A stretch of DNA of 64,000 bases, from NCBI GenBank assembly GCA_037176705.1, contig CM073898.1, forward strand, positions 38,133,488 through 38,197,487, in the 5' to 3' direction. How positions within the stretch are numbered: position 1 is the first letter of the stretch; each line of letters opens with the position of its first letter. The position numbers and the translations under genes are program-made. This stretch comes from Molossus alvarezi. Lineage: Eukaryota > Chordata > Mammalia > Chiroptera > Molossidae. Shown here one piece after another: positions 1 through 14,113 of the stretch. The notes beneath the pieces were generated by a model that was given only the letters and a program-made list of their open reading frames with translations, searched no databases and had not been told where the DNA came from.

Positions 1-699
1 TTGGAAAGGCTGATCTGATTTGTGAGGGAGATATTTCATATTTAAATGAAACTAGCTGTTTATCAACTAGATATTGGAACATTCTTTTGAATTTCAATTC
101 ATATACACTGGTAAAAATAATTTTCTAAATTAGGTTTTAGTTTGTGTTCCTTTTTTTCTTTGGCACCAAGGGGTAATGTAACAATTTCTTGCTACAGTTA
201 TATTTGAATTTCTAATTTTTCACTATATTTTGAAAATCTGTACTATTATTTTTACATTAATAATCTCTGTATATAAGATCAAAATAAATACTATTTAGAA
301 GGGATTTCTAGTAGAAAAATACTTGTTTTTTTAAGCAGACACAAACAAAATATTAAGAAAATTTCTCAAAGTAAAAGCTGCTAAGTTTCCTCCAATATGA
401 GGAGTAAATTGTGTATTTGAATAAATCCTGGCTTTCTGGAGAAAATATAGATGGTTAGACACCAACTTATTTGTTGTATCCTTGTCTAAAAAATTCTATT
501 TTAATTAGACCAAGTTTCTAGGAAACAGAGAGTGGATTTCAAATATTCTTCAAAGACTTTGCCTTATTTTTTGTAAGCCTCATCTAACAAGGCTTCTTTT
601 AAGTAATTATTTTGGGCGGATTTCAATTCTTACGTCGAGTAACCACTAAGGACTTGAATATCTTCTTTGATGTTTTTCCACTTAGATGTTCTTCACTGC
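1..699. other. AT-rich intergenic or intronic DNA
   Basis: No exon, repeat family or motif could be recognised. The composition is strongly AT-rich with short poly-T runs and all frames are broken by frequent stops. Confidence 0.5.
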
Positions 700-714
700 T
701 GTGGGCTGGTTTAA

Positions 715-969
715 TTTTTTTTTTTAATCCTCACCTGAAGACTTTTTTTGCATTTAATCTTCCGATAGAGCAGGAGGGAGAGAGAAGGGAGGAGAGAGAG
801 AGAAACATTGATGTGAGAGAGACACATTGACTGGCTGCCACCCACATGACCCCAACTGGGGCCAGGGACAAACTGCAACCGAGGTACGTGCCCTTAGTGG
901 GAACCGAACCTGGGATTCTCTGGTCCGCGGGCCAGTGATCTAACCACTGAGCCAAACTGGCCAGGGTGA
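715..969 (-). repeat. VES SINE, full length
   Basis: Read on the minus strand this is a complete VES copy, from the tRNA-like head near 966 to the A-tail near 715. The flanks TGTGGGCTGGTTTAA (700-714) and TGTGGGCTGCTTTAA (970-984) form a 15-bp TSD with one mismatch. Confidence 0.9.
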
Positions 970-1216
970 TGTGGGCTGCTTTAAAAGTCTCAAATATTTG
1001 CATAAATGAACATGGTAATTATATCTAGTTTCATAGGCATAATGTCTGGGTAAGGAATTTCTCTCTATAATAGTTTAGATTACCTTTCCTCTCCTTTTAT
1101 TAGTCCCCCATGTAGGAATTTTTTTAAGTTATCATTTTAGACATCCTGAGAGGTTCTAGATCACTATATAAAAGATAATTAATTTAAATTTATTTAATTG
1201 ACTTTTCTGAAACTTT

Positions 1217-1690
1217 TATTTGTTATCTGCATAACAAAGCACTCTAAAATGTAGTTGCTTTAAAGAACAATCATTTTATTTGCTCATGATTGTGCAATCT
1301 GGACTGGGTTCAACTAGGCGGTTCTTCACTTGGTCTTGCTCGTGGCTGCTTGTGTGGCTGCATTCAGCTGGTAGATTGTCTCAGGACTGGACTCCGTTAG
1401 GACAGTGGAATGATTGGGCCTCTCATCTCCGTGTGGTCTCTCCATATGACTTCTCCAGCAGCGTAGTTGGACTTCTTACATGGCAGCTCAGGACTCCCAA
1501 GAATGCCAAAGCAGAAGCTGCAAGGCTTTCTTAAGGATTATGCCTGGAACTGGCACCAAATTCTATTGGTTAAAGCTAATCACAAGGCCAATTCATATTC
1601 ACAATGAGGGGACTGTTCGAGGGGACTGCTCACGGGGACTGTGAATACTGGGATGCCTGATTCATTGGGGTCACCAATGTAATAGACTAC
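1217..1690 (-). mobile_element. MLT1-like LTR (ERVL-MaLR), degraded
   Basis: Read in antisense it follows the MLT1 layout: a 'gcttaaaacaacaatcattt'-like start near 1240-1275, a CACATGGC/CATGGCAGCTC core near 1480, and the TTCTATTGGTTAAAGC segment near 1560. The family assignment rests on remembered consensus similarity. No internal retroviral sequence is seen beside it, so it is probably a solo LTR. Confidence 0.6.
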
Positions 1691-2535
1691 TATCATGTCC
1701 TTAAATAGTTCTTTCTGTGAAAATACAGAATGTCCAACCCTTCACCTTTCTTTGTCTGAAAATGTCTTTCAGTTGCCCTCACTCTTTAATGAAATGAATG
1801 ATGTCCTATCCCTTTTAATTTTCATGTTACAATTATTTCCTCCCATTCTACTCTCTTTTAGCTTTCCCCATGGGTTGTTCATTGACAGGAACCCTAAATG
1901 TTGATGTAATCAAGTTGACCTAGTTTTCACCTACAGGTTGTGCTTTGGTTGTTTATGATGAGTTTTCCTACCGTTAAGTCACAAAACTATTCTCCTATAT
2001 TTTCTCTTGATTTTATAATTTTACCGTTCATAATTATGCCTTTAATCCTAGACTCCACCTTTATGTGCAGTATTAAACGGGACCTATTCAATTTTTCTCC
2101 GTGGAATGAAGTATTCTGGATACCACCCACTAAACAATCCACACTCCTGTCACTGTATGTTAGGGTTCACTACATAAGTGGGTCTGTCTCTGAGCTCTGT
2201 TCCTTAGGTTAGTTTTCAGTTGGTCAGTACTGATATGTTTTCATTATACGGATTTTTAGTTTATTTTAACATCTGATAGGGAAAGTTCCCATTCTTTGTT
2301 CTTCCTTTTCAGAGTTGACCACTCTATTTATGAACCTTTATTTTTCTGTTTAAACTTTGGAACTCATGACATTCCTCAAATTATCCAGCTAGCATTTTAT
2401 TGGGTTGTATTGACATTATAGATTTAGGAAAAATTGTCACCTTTGTATTAACATACTATCCCCTTCTATCTAAGTGTATAGCAAGTCTATTCAGTTCTAC
2501 TTTTTTAAGTTAAAAGTTTAAAAATTTTCTCTATA

Positions 2536-2691
2536 GCCCTGGCTGGTATGGCTCAGCGGTAAGAGCGTCACCTGCAGACCAAAGAGTCCCAGGTTCAATT
2601 CCGGCCAAGGGCATGTACCTCAGTTGCAGTTTGTCCCCAGCCCCAGTTGGGGTTGTGAGGGTGGCAACCAGTCGATTTCTCTCTATCAGAT

Positions 2692-2726
<35 letters not shown>

Positions 2727-2818
2727 CCCCTCTCCTTCTCCCCCTCCCCCCCCCACCAGTCCAGTTCTATCTGAAGATTAATGTAAAAATATCCTTGGGT
2801 GAGGATCAAAAAAAAAAA
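2536..2818 (+). repeat. VES SINE, full length with long CT tract
   Basis: The head starts GCCCTGGCTGG; a (CT)n run of about 25 nt lies at 2696-2723 and the A-tail ends near 2818. TTTCTCTATA occurs on both sides as a TSD. Confidence 0.9.
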
Positions 2819-3107
2819 ATTTCTCTATAGAGAGCTTTTGAATTCTTTGTCAATTTCTACAAACCTTATACTATATAGTTTTTGTTCCTGCAGAGGATGT
2901 GTCTTATTTTTCACTTTGTTTTCTAGTAGGTTACTATTATAGCTTTTTATTTTTATACACTTAACTGCTTACCTTGCTGCACCCTTTATTCTCATAATTT
3001 ATTGATTCTAGTGGTTTTTATATTCAGATAATTATATCACTACAAATAATAATTTTTTTTTCTTCTGCAATCATTATACTACTTTTTTCTTTTTAAAATA
3101 ATATTCA

Positions 3108-3357
3108 GCCCTGGCCATTTTTGCTCAGTGGTTAGAGTGTAGGCCTGCAGTCCAGAGAGACCTGGGTTTGGTTCCCGCTAAGGGCACGTACCTCGGTTGC
3201 AGTTTGTCCCCGGCCCTGGTAGGGGTTGTGTGGGTGGCAACCAGTTGATGCCTCTCTCTTGTATTGATGATTCTGTCTCTCTCTCTTCCTCCCTCTCTCC
3301 CTCCTGCTCTATCTGAAATGCAAAAATGTCCTCAGGTGAGGATAATAATAATAATAA
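3108..3357 (+). repeat. VES SINE with (AAT)n tail
   Basis: Complete head and body. The 3' tail has become an (ATA)n microsatellite near 3340-3362. The TSD AATAATATTCA is shared with the next SINE. Confidence 0.9.
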
Positions 3358-3371
3358 TAATAATATTCATT

Positions 3372-3625
3372 GCCCTGGCAAGTTTGGCTCAGCGGTTAGA
3401 GCGTCGGCCCACGGACCAATGAGTCACCGGTTCGATTCTGGTCAAGGGCACGTACCTCAGTTGCTATTCATCCCCAGCCCTGGTTGGGATCATGCAGGAG
3501 GCAGCCATTCAATGTATCCCTTTCATGTCGATGTTTCTCTCTCTCTCCATCTCTCCCTCCCACCCTATCTGAACAAAAATGGAAAAGTTTCCTCGGGTGA
3601 GGATAAAAAAATAAATAAAATAAAA
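3372..3625 (+). repeat. VES SINE inserted directly behind another VES
   Basis: The head begins GCCCTGGCAAG, 15 bp after the preceding copy, and the tail is (AAAT)n. TAATATTCA lies before the first SINE (about 3099-3107), between the two (about 3361-3369) and after the second (about 3626-3634). Confidence 0.9.
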
Positions 3626-4654
3626 TAATATTCACCAGACTTTCCATTAATATGTTAAACAGCAGAATTTTAGTTCTGAGGTCTTATGGATATAAAACTT
3701 ATTTTTCTGTTCTTTAGTCTTTGTCTTTTTAGAGAAACAAAAATTTTAATTTTCTTCTATATACCTTAGGCATCCTCCTTGAGTTATTTTTATTCTTGAG
3801 TTCTTCCTGAAGGAATTTTTCAAAGTAGGTCTGTTTTAGGGGAAAATATTTCAAGGCCTTCTTTACCTCCCAGTATTTTTTATTGTGGCTTCAGAGTTAA
3901 ATGACAGTTCACTTGGGTAAATAATTCTAGGCTTAAAGTTCCTTTAATATTTTAAAAATGTTAAATCAGTTATTGTGTCCAATGTTGTTGTGAAATTTGA
4001 TATAAATCTGCTTTTTAGTCCTTTGTTGGTAACCTACCTCTCCTCTTTGAAAACATTTAGAATTTTTCTGTCTCAGATGACCTAAAATTTCTCTATAAAT
4101 ATCTTAGATGTGAGTTTTTATTTACCTGCCCTGCGGAATTGGGAGAAGAGTGCGTCCAGTAAGAAGCCTAGGTGCAGAATTGAGGGAGGCCCTCACTGAA
4201 GGATCAGACCAGTGCCTCCTTCAATGTTGCATCCCACGGGCCTCACCTGCCTCACTTCTCCGGGCCTTGCTACCTGTGCGGTACCCTGCGAGTTCTGTCT
4301 AGGTGAGGTCTTTGAACTTTAATTCTTGGATACTTATCATCACGATTTCTTCAAATATTTCCTTCTCTCTGTTTCTTCTTCTAGGTCTCCTGAATTCTAG
4401 TTTTAGTATTTCTACTGTCCATGTCTCTATGCTTCTATTTTATATTTTTATTTCTTTATCCTTTTCCTCCTGCCTTCTGGGAGAGCTCCTTAGACTGCTT
4501 TTCTGCTTCATGAATCTTGTTATTTATCTCATCTATTCTATTTTAATTATATTTTTATTTCTAATATTTTATGTGATTTTTTATGGCCTCTTATTCTTGC
4601 TTCATACTAATAATACCTTCTATATCTTTGAGGATATTTGTTATGCTTATTTTA

Positions 4655-4900
4655 TTTATTAATTTTTTTTATCCTCACTCAAGGACATTTTTCCATTTTT
4701 TGTTCAGGTAGAGTGGGAGGGAGAGAGAGAGAGAGAGAAACATCAACGTGAAAGGGACACATCGAGTGGCTGCCACCCGCACGACCAACCAGGGCCGGGG
4801 ACAAACTGCAACTGAGGTATGTGCCCTTAGCGGGAACTGAACCCGGGTCTCTCTAGACTACAGGTCGACGCTCTAACCACTGAGCCAAACTGGCCAGGGC
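4655..4900 (-). repeat. VES SINE, full length
   Basis: Perfect 16-bp TSD TGTTATGCTTATTTTA at 4639-4654 and 4901-4916, so this copy is relatively young. Confidence 0.93.
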
Positions 4901-5103
4901 TGTTATGCTTATTTTAAATTCTTAGTGCATAGATTCTAATATTGCTACTTTGCATAGTCAATATTTTAAACTTTGTCATCTTTCTTTTATAATGTCCATC
5001 TAGTTTATTTTAAGTCATGTTCCTTGAGGGGAATCGGCAACCTTGTATAGGCAGAGGCGAAAGACAAGGCCTGGCTTGTGTGCCTTCTGTTGAATTTAAA
5101 GCA

Positions 5104-6450
5104 AGAAAATAAGAGTCAGAAGCAATGGAACAGAACAGAGAACCCAGAAATTGACTCAAGCCATTATACTTAATTAATATTTGACAAAGGAGTAAAGACA
5201 GTCTTCAATAAATGGTGTTGGGAAAATTGAAGAGGTACATGCAAAAAAATGAAACTAGACCACCAACTTATGTATACCATATACAAGAATAAACTCAAAA
5301 TGGAGAAAAGACAAACATAAGTCATGAAACCATAAAAATCCTAGAAGAAAACATAGGCAGCAATATCTCAGACATCTCATGTAGAATTTTCACTGATACA
5401 TCTCCTAGGGCAAGAGAAACAATGGAAAAAATAAACAATGGGACTACATCAAACCAAAAAGCTCTGCACAACAAAAGAAACCATCCTCAAAGTGAAAAGG
5501 GAACCCACTGTATGGGGGAATATATTTGCCAATGATACATCTAATAAGGGTTTAATCACCAAAATATAAAGAACTCATACAAATCAACAAAAGGAAGACA
5601 AACAATCCAATTAAAAAATAGGCAAAGGACCTAAATAGACACTTCTCTAAAGAGACATATGAAAAAATGCTCAACTTAACTAATCATCAGAAATGCAAAT
5701 TAAAACTAGAATGAGGTATCACCTCATGCCTGCCAGAATGGCTAACATCCATAAATCAACAAACAACAAATGCTGGCGAGGGTGTGGAGAAAAAGGAAAC
5801 CTAGTATACTGCTGGTGGGAATGCAGACTGGTGCAGCCACTGTGGAAAACAGTTTAGAGGTTCCTCAAAATATTAAAAATGAACTGCCATTTGACCCAGT
5901 GACCCCACTTTTAGGAATATATCCTAAGAATCCTGAAACACCCATCAGAAAGAATATATGCACCCCTATGTTCATAGCAGTGTTGTTTACAGTAGCTAAG
6001 ATGTGGAAACAGCCCAAGTGCCCATCAATAGGTGAGTGGATAAAAAAGCTGTGGTACATTTACACAGTGGAATTCTACGCAGCTATAAAAAAGAAGGCTC
6101 TCTTACCCTTTGAGACAACATGGAGGGACCTGAAGATGATTATACTAAGCGAAATAAGCCAGACAGAGAAAGACAAATATCACAAGATCTCACTTATGTG
6201 TGGGATCTAATGAACAAAATAAATTGATGAACAAAATAGATCCAGAAGTATGGAAGCATGGAACAGGCTGATGAATCTGAGAGGCAAGGGGGAAGGGAAG
6301 AGATTAACCAAAGAACTTAAATGCATATATTCATTGCTCATGGACACAATCATTCGGTGAAGACCTGGGTGGGGCAGGAGCGGGGTGGAAGGGGACAATG
6401 GGAGGAAATAGGAGGGACATCTGTAATGCTCTCAACAATAAAGATTGAAA
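5104..6450 (+). mobile_element. 5'-truncated L1 (ORF2 C-terminal part and 3' UTR)
   Basis: The sequence begins inside the 3' third of L1 ORF2 and runs to a 3' end followed by a long A-rich tail. The best open piece is 5770-6210 (146 codons), which encodes the usual ORF2 C-terminal region: the cysteine-containing [12 protein letters not shown] segment (normally [11 protein letters not shown]), then [15 protein letters not shown] and the [19 protein letters not shown] end. Upstream, frames are broken by stops and frameshifts. ORF2p is the reverse transcriptase and endonuclease of L1. This copy lacks the 5' UTR, ORF1, the endonuclease and nearly all of the RT domain, so it is dead on arrival. 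Confidence 0.9.
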
Positions 6451-6476
6451 AATGAAAGAAAGAAAGAAAGAAAGAA

Positions 6477-6524
<48 letters not shown>

Positions 6525-6534
6525 AAAGAAAGAA

Positions 6535-6586
<52 letters not shown>

Positions 6587-6655
6587 AAATAAGAAAATAA
6601 GAAAGAAAATAAGAAAATAAGAAAGAAAATAAGAAAATAAGAAAATAAATAAGGG
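6448..6655 (+). repeat. (GAAA)n microsatellite grown from the L1 poly-A tail
   Basis: A nearly pure GAAA tract of about 200 bp with GAAAA and AATAAGAAA variants towards 6590-6655. Its place right after the L1 3' end indicates that it expanded from the tail. Long open frames on the minus strand here (phenylalanine, serine and leucine runs) are only tract translations. Confidence 0.95.
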
Positions 6656-6811
6656 TCTGGCTGGAGAGCAGCAGTCCCTACAACACCAGTTTTGACCATC
6701 TCTATTTGTTGTCACTGCTCCAGACCAGTCCTCAGTCAGGACTCCACTTCTTTCCCCTTTGCACTCTTAAAAAGAGGCATCACTGAGAGAAGGTGATCTC
6801 TTGGTATTTTT

Positions 6812-7050
6812 TGGTGGTTGTTATTCCTCACCCTGGGATATTTTTCCATTGATTTTTAGAGAAACTGAAGAGCGAGCGAAAGAGAGAAACATCAATGTGA
6901 GAAAGACTGGTTTGGTTTGCCTCCTGTACAACCCCAACCAGGGCCAGGGATCGAACTTGCAACCCAAGTACATGCCCTGGACTGGGGATCAAACCCGTGA
7001 TTCTTCAGTCCGTGGGCCGAAGCTCTAACCACTGAGAAAACCAGCCTGGG
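6812..7050 (-). repeat. VES-type SINE, diverged
   Basis: An older copy with a changed head (the end reads GAAAACCAGCCTGGGC). It is flanked by TCTTGGTATTTTT and TCTAGGTATTTTT, a diverged TSD. Confidence 0.8.
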
Positions 7051-7520
7051 CTCTAGGTATTTTTAATCCCCCAGCACTGACAGTTGCTAGGGGAATGGTG
7101 GAGGAAAATGCCCAATGGGGAGCAAGCACCCCCTTTTTAAAAACATTATCTTCTTACCAGAGGGACTACCGAGATGTTACTAAATTGACAACAGATGACT
7201 AGATAAGGTTTGCCAGTGTCTGAGGCAAGCAAGGATCTTCCCAAGGCAGTGTAGGGGAAAGTAAAGAATAAATTTCAAAATCTTTCCCCAACCTATTCTC
7301 TATTGGCTGCATCTGATCTCCCTACCCTCCAGCAAGCAGCCACCGACCCTCATAGGAGTTCACTAAAGCCTTACAGCTTTTTGGTAGTACATCAGGGTCA
7401 TGTTTCTTCTCTCTTCCTCGGCTTGCTTCCCCTTTGTCAAGATCCCAAAGGGTTGGCCCCTGACCAACTGAGAAAACCCTCTCTAATTTGGCCCCAGCAT
7501 CCTAGAGATTTTGTCTATAA
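7051..7520. other. Unassigned unique or old L2-like DNA
   Basis: The part at 7290-7510 is pyrimidine-rich and reads somewhat like an L2 3' end in sense orientation, but too weakly to assign. No exon is supported. Confidence 0.3.
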
Positions 7521-7529
7521 CCCTTAAAA

Positions 7530-7680
7530 TTCTGAAAGCAAATTTTATCCCTGTTTTTAGAGATGAGGGAATGAATCTCAATGAAGTTAAGCGATTTGTT
7601 CCAAGTCACACAGCTAGGAAGTGTGGTAGAGTGGAATTTGAAAACATGTCTATCTTATCCCAAAGCTTTGGGTACTTCAT
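7530..7680 (-). repeat. MIR fragment
   Basis: It shows the antisense MIR core: AGAGATGAGGGAATGAATCTC, then AAGTTAAGCGATTTGTTCC, then AAGTCACACAGCTAGGAAGTG. This resembles the GATGAGGAAACTGAGGC...CACACAGCTAG pattern of the family. Confidence 0.75.
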
Positions 7681-8046
7681 TAACCCCTCCTAATTAAGGC
7701 CTAAATTTAGATTAGCTTTATTTTAGTCAAAAAGTTATCAGACTGTGTTTCTGAAAACACTCATGTTCTGTGAGCTGGACCAAGGCATTCACCCATAAAC
7801 TGGTAGTGTTTTCCCAATTGGTGGGGAAAAAATATGTTATGGTTAGAATTTTCTCAATGTCATAATTGTGTACAAATTTTTATTAAATCTTTGGCACCTG
7901 CTGTTCTTTTGTGTGCTAGCAATTCCTAAAAGAAATGATTAAGTAGAAAATGAGTTTTTAATATCTGATCTCAATTAGAAATCAAGAAAATGTAGGGGAA
8001 AGTAATTAGCACTTTTTACCTACTAACTGGGAAAAGATTGCCATTT

Positions 8047-8255
8047 AATTTTTTTTTCTTTATTGATTTTAGAGAGAGTGGAAGGGCGAGGGAAAGAGAG
8101 ATAGAAACGTCAATGAGAGAGAACATCAATTGGCCACCTCCTGCATGCCCCCCACTGGGGATTTGGTTCACAACCTGGCCACGTGCCCTGACCAGGAACT
8201 GGCAACCTCTCAGTGCATGGGTCAACACTCAACCACTGAGCCACACTAGCCAGGC
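8047..8255 (-). repeat. VES-related SINE, subfamily B
   Basis: This subfamily has a different head from the common VES (in sense GCCTGGCTAGTGTGGCTCAG, with TTGAGTGTTGACCCATG) and a shorter body without the GGGTGAGGAT end; its tail follows AAAATCAATAAAG. TSD: AAAAGATTGCCATTT on the left and AAAAATTGCCATTT on the right. Confidence 0.88.
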
Positions 8256-8399
8256 AAAAATTGCCATTTTATATCATGTAATACGTATTTGAACACTCAT
8301 AATTCTTGTTGGTGACAGTTTATATCAATGTCTGAATATTGAATTGAATTCATGAATGCTTAATAAATGTGAATTTATTAACGTTTTTCCTTCCTGTAT

Positions 8400-8553
8400 A
8401 TCCTCTCTAATTTTAAAGGCACAATTTAAAAAAAGAAAAAAAGAGAGAGAGAGAAAGAACTCATGATTGCGGGGAAGAAGGGGGTTGGTGGAATGGAAGA
8501 GGGTATGGGAGGTTAAATGATGATGGGGGAAAATAAAATAAAAAAGTATTACA
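8400..8553 (+). repeat. A-rich tract and possible L1 3' UTR remnant
   Basis: It contains an (A)n(GA)n tract near 8425-8456 and a G-rich GGGGAAGAAGGGGGTTGGTGG stretch followed by an A-rich end, reminiscent of an L1 3' end. The assignment is weak. Confidence 0.3.
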
Positions 8554-8808
8554 GCCCTGGCCGGTTTGGCTCAGTGGTTAGAGCGTCTGCCTGTGGTCCA
8601 GAGAGACCTGGGTTCGGTTCCCACTTAGGGCACGTACTTCGGTTGCAGTTTGTCCCCGGCCCCAGTTGGATTGTGTGGGTGGCGACCACTCAATGTGTCC
8701 CTTTCACATCGATGTTTCTCTCTCTCTCTCTCTCCCTCCCACTCTATCTGAACAAAATTAAAAAAAAAAAAAATGTCTTCGAGTGAGGATTAAAAAAAAA
8801 AGAAAGAG
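8554..8808 (+). repeat. VES SINE, full length
   Basis: TSD AGTATTACAG at 8544-8553 and 8809-8818. Complete head, CT tract and two A-rich stretches near the 3' end. Confidence 0.93.
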
Positions 8809-9010
8809 AGTATTACAGTTTATATTTAATAGTCAATACAAAATTCAAATAGTACAATAGAATATACAGTGAAAGTGAATCCACCTCTCTCCACCTCTAT
8901 CGTCCAGTCAGCTAATACAAAACCACTGCTATCAGTCTCTTGTCATTTCATAGATACGGTAGGTGTACATAATGTCTTATGTACATTCTTTTCGTAAAAC
9001 AGAATTTTTA

Positions 9011-9240
9011 GCCCTTGCCAGTTTGGCTCAGCAGTTAGAGAGCGTCGGCCTGCAGACCAGAGTCGCGGGTTCAATTCTGGTTAAGGGCACGTACTGTGGT
9101 TGCAGTTCAGTTCTCGGCCCTGGTCGAGGTCGTGTGGGAGGCAACGAATCAATGTGCCTCTCTCACATGGATGCTTCTCTATCTCTCCCTCCCACTCCAT
9201 CTGAAGATAAATGAAAAAAAAAAAGTTTTAAATTTTTGAC
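9011..9240 (+). repeat. VES SINE, 3' end shortened
   Basis: Head GCCCTTGCCAGTTTGG. The body stops at ATCTGAAGATAAATG and passes straight into the A-tail, without the GTGAGGAT module. The flanks ACAGAATTTTTA and ACAGAATTTTA suggest the TSD. Confidence 0.85.
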
Positions 9241-9255
9241 TTGACAGAATTTTAT

Positions 9256-11212
<1,957 letters not shown>

Positions 11213-11475
11213 AGAACTTTCAGAATCATCGTTTAGGCCCTTGCATTTGCCTTTTCTCTTATCAATAACCTTAGAATGTACAATTTACATAAATGAATTT
11301 TTAAAAAGACAATTACAATATACCAAAATTTTAAAAGTGGTCTCCAATGAGTGATGGATTATGAGACATATTTCTATGTCGCATTATTTATGAACAAAAC
11401 AACTTTGTTTGGCACCAAAGTGGATGTAATTAACAAATAGTATCAACCTTTTAGAGGAGAGGCCCTTTTAGACAG

Positions 11476-11645
11476 TCACTAGTGTGGCTCTGGAATCAAA
11501 CAAACCTGGGTTGAAATATTGGCTCTGTCATGTATGAGCTGTGTGACCTTGGGTAAATTACTTAACCTCTCCAGACTTTGGTTTCCTGATCTGTAAAATT
11601 GGAATAATAAGGACTTCATAAGGTTATTAAGCATGAGACTATGCC
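11476..11645 (+). repeat. MIR
   Basis: A clear sense MIR core: AGCTGTGTGACCTTGGGTAAA, TTACTTAACCTCTCCAG, then GATCTGTAAAATTGGAATAATA. Confidence 0.88.
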
Positions 11646-11811
11646 CATTGATCAATCAAGAGACCAATGTAATCACATCATTAATATTACTGTAATCAAA
11701 TTTCAATTTAAGGATAATGTTCTTCAGTCATTTTAACATTTCCTTCTCATTCTAAAACTTTTAATCCCTCTATGTGTATTGAAGACTGAAAATCTAAAAA
11801 CATCTCTCCCA

Positions 11812-12047
11812 CCCTGGCCGGTTTGGCTCAGCAGTTAGAGCATCAGCCCGCAGACCAGAGAGTCCTGGGTTCGTTTCCCACTAAGGGCACGTACCTCGAT
11901 TGCAGTTTGTCCCCAGCCCCAGCTGGGGTCGTGTGGGTGGCAGCTAGTTGATGTGTCTCTCTCACATGGCTGTTTCTCTCTCTCTCTTCCCCTCTATCTG
12001 AAAATAAATGCAGAAATGTCCTCAGGTGAGGATTAAATAAATGAAAA
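11812..12047 (+). repeat. VES SINE, full length
   Basis: Perfect 18-bp TSD CTAAAAACATCTCTCCCA at 11794-11811 and 12048-12065. A short (AC)n run follows at 12068-12080. Confidence 0.95.
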
Positions 12048-12416
12048 CTAAAAACATCTCTCCCAGTACAACACACACACATACACGCACACTTAATTCA
12101 AAGACATGTGAATACTTAGAATATAAAAATATTTCCTAAATTGTGTTCTATTTTACTTAGATCATTTCTGGCACCAATGCAACCTTTGCTTTTTTTAGAC
12201 AAGTTCTGTGTGGTTAATTCTACCGCTATTCTACTGGGCACATTTGGGGTGTCAGAATGCATCTACTAGGAGCTGCGTTATGTTGCACACAAGTAGAAGT
12301 AGGTGAAGTAGCCCTCTGCTGCCCAAAGAGTATTTACAAGCCCCCAAAATTTCCATGGAAATATACTAGATGCACACTATTATCTATATAATCAATAAGA
12401 CTACAGGTGTATCTTT

Positions 12417-12648
12417 TTTTTTAATCCTCACCTGAGGATATTTTTCTATTTATCATCAGATAGAGTGGGAGGAAGGGGGAGAGGGAAAGAGAGAGAGAAA
12501 CATCAATGTGAGAGAGACACATCGATTAATTGCCTCCAGCACGACCCAACCAGGGCCAGGGACCAAGTGTGCCCTTGACCGGAATCGAACCTATGACTCA
12601 TTGGTCTGCAGGCCGACACTCTAACTGCTGAGCCAAACTGGCCAGGGC
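12417..12648 (-). repeat. VES SINE, full length
   Basis: TSD GACTACAGGTGTATCTTT (12399-12416) and GACTACAAGTGTATCTTT (12649-12666), 17 of 18 matching. Confidence 0.94.
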
Positions 12649-12666
12649 GACTACAAGTGTATCTTT

Positions 12667-13560
12667 ATCTCTTTCTCCTCCACTAAAGAAATTTTAACAG
12701 ACTAAACAAATAAATTCCATTATTGCATATTTGTATATTGGGGACTTCCAGTTCTTACATGGCTGATTAAGGCTAATAGTGAACCCCTTTAATTACAAAT
12801 ACCTTGAAATGCTGAATATCTTTCTCTATGTATTTTTATGAGATTTCATGGGCAAAAAGCAGATGTGCATATCTGTCTGCCATTTTGTGTCAACCTCTAA
12901 TTTCCTTTTAAGTAAATCATTTGAAAACTTTGTACTTAAACCATTAGTAAATAAATTCTCTGCAATAGACCTCACAGTTGACTGATGAACACTAGTGAGA
13001 ACTGACATAGTCCTCTTCCTTAGAGAGCATGTTCCAATGAGAGAGGATCTGGGGCCAAACAGCCTAGTGAGTGGACCGCTGCCGTAGGCTAGGCTGGGGG
13101 TTCTCAACATGTTCAAGTAAGAGGACATCTTTTCTGCATTAAAAAAATATTTGTTGTCCCTCACAAAATAGTTATAGAACTTTCAGTATCCATAGTTTGA
13201 GAAAACACATAATAACAAAATGCAATGATGACTTCCAGGTTCAAGTCTCTGTTTTGTAAACTGCTAAGGGTGTGTCTCTCTACAATGAATTTCATAGTCT
13301 CTTGAAGTTATAAATGGCCTGTCAGTACAGATAGTGCTCTTAAATTTCACAAGAAAAATGTTTCCCAAGTAATTCCTTTATTAGATATTTTAATAGAATA
13401 ATAGCCCTTACCAAGATACAGGATTCTTTTTCAGCTTACCAAACTAACAAAACCAAACAAAAAAACATGATCTTTCATGTATTTTAATATTTTAAGAATA
13501 CCTTAATGAATGTGCTAACAGTTTTTAACCCTTGAAATTGCTATTACTAATACCATAAAT
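12667..13560. other. Unassigned AT-rich DNA
   Basis: No exon is supported. A 112-codon minus-strand frame (12826-13164) has no splice or start context and no recognisable domain. The GGGGTTCTCAACATG segment near 13095 may be one end of an old hAT-type element. Confidence 0.35.
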
Positions 13561-13564
13561 TTTT

Positions 13565-13765
13565 ATGTTTTAAGCTTTAAAGCATTTTCAAATCCATTAT
13601 CTTATTTGATCCTTATAATAATCCTATGAGCAGAGCAAAAAATAAGATCCCAATTTTATAGCTAATTATAGGCTCAGAGAACTTCAGTGATTTCCCCAAG
13701 TTAGCAAGCGATAAAGCCAGGACCAGAAAGAACCTTAGTCTCTCAGTGCCCAGATCATTTACTTC
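13565..13765 (-). repeat. MIR
   Basis: Antisense MIR: CTTATAATAATCCTATGAGCA, CCAATTTTATAGCTAATTA, then a GTTAGCAAGCGATAAAGCCAG end in place of CACACAGCTAG. Confidence 0.75.
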
Positions 13766-14113
13766 CACGTGTCAACCAACAGGAAAATGCTGGCCCATCA
13801 CAAATAAAAAAAAGGCTGGTGTAAGAAGTATCAGGAAAATAATTTCAATACTTTTATTGCAAGATTATAATTTTACTGATTTGGGGGATTTAAGATGGTC
13901 TTTGTTAGACTTCTTATCACTATAATAGACTAAATTGCCTTGGGAAGCACCCATAGTTCCTGACAAAGATAAATGTTCGTTAAAACATAACAAAGGCATT
14001 TGAAATGTACAACTAAGTGCTAAAACCAGAAATTTCAGTCCTCGGGTGCCAGAAACAAAGAGAACACTCAAGTGGTAAATAAAAGGTGGGGCTAAATAGG
14101 CAACTGAAAAAAA

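Larger units (their letters stand above)
1700..5040 (-). mobile_element. Degraded L1-derived DNA, antisense, interrupted by SINEs
   Basis: The stretches between the SINEs resemble antisense L1. Examples are the CCGTGGAATGAAGTATTC region near 2100 (antisense of an ORF2 3' part) and the TTCTTCAAATATTTCCTTC-type run near 4345-4370, typical of L1 flanking and UTR sequence. No reading frame is intact. Boundaries and the number of original insertions are uncertain. Confidence 0.45.

Noticed and set aside
6331..6715. Two minus-strand frames of about 120 codons, rich in F, S and L, resembling a membrane protein
   Set aside because: Translation of the (GAAA)n tail of an L1; the hydrophobic look comes from TTT and CTT codons.
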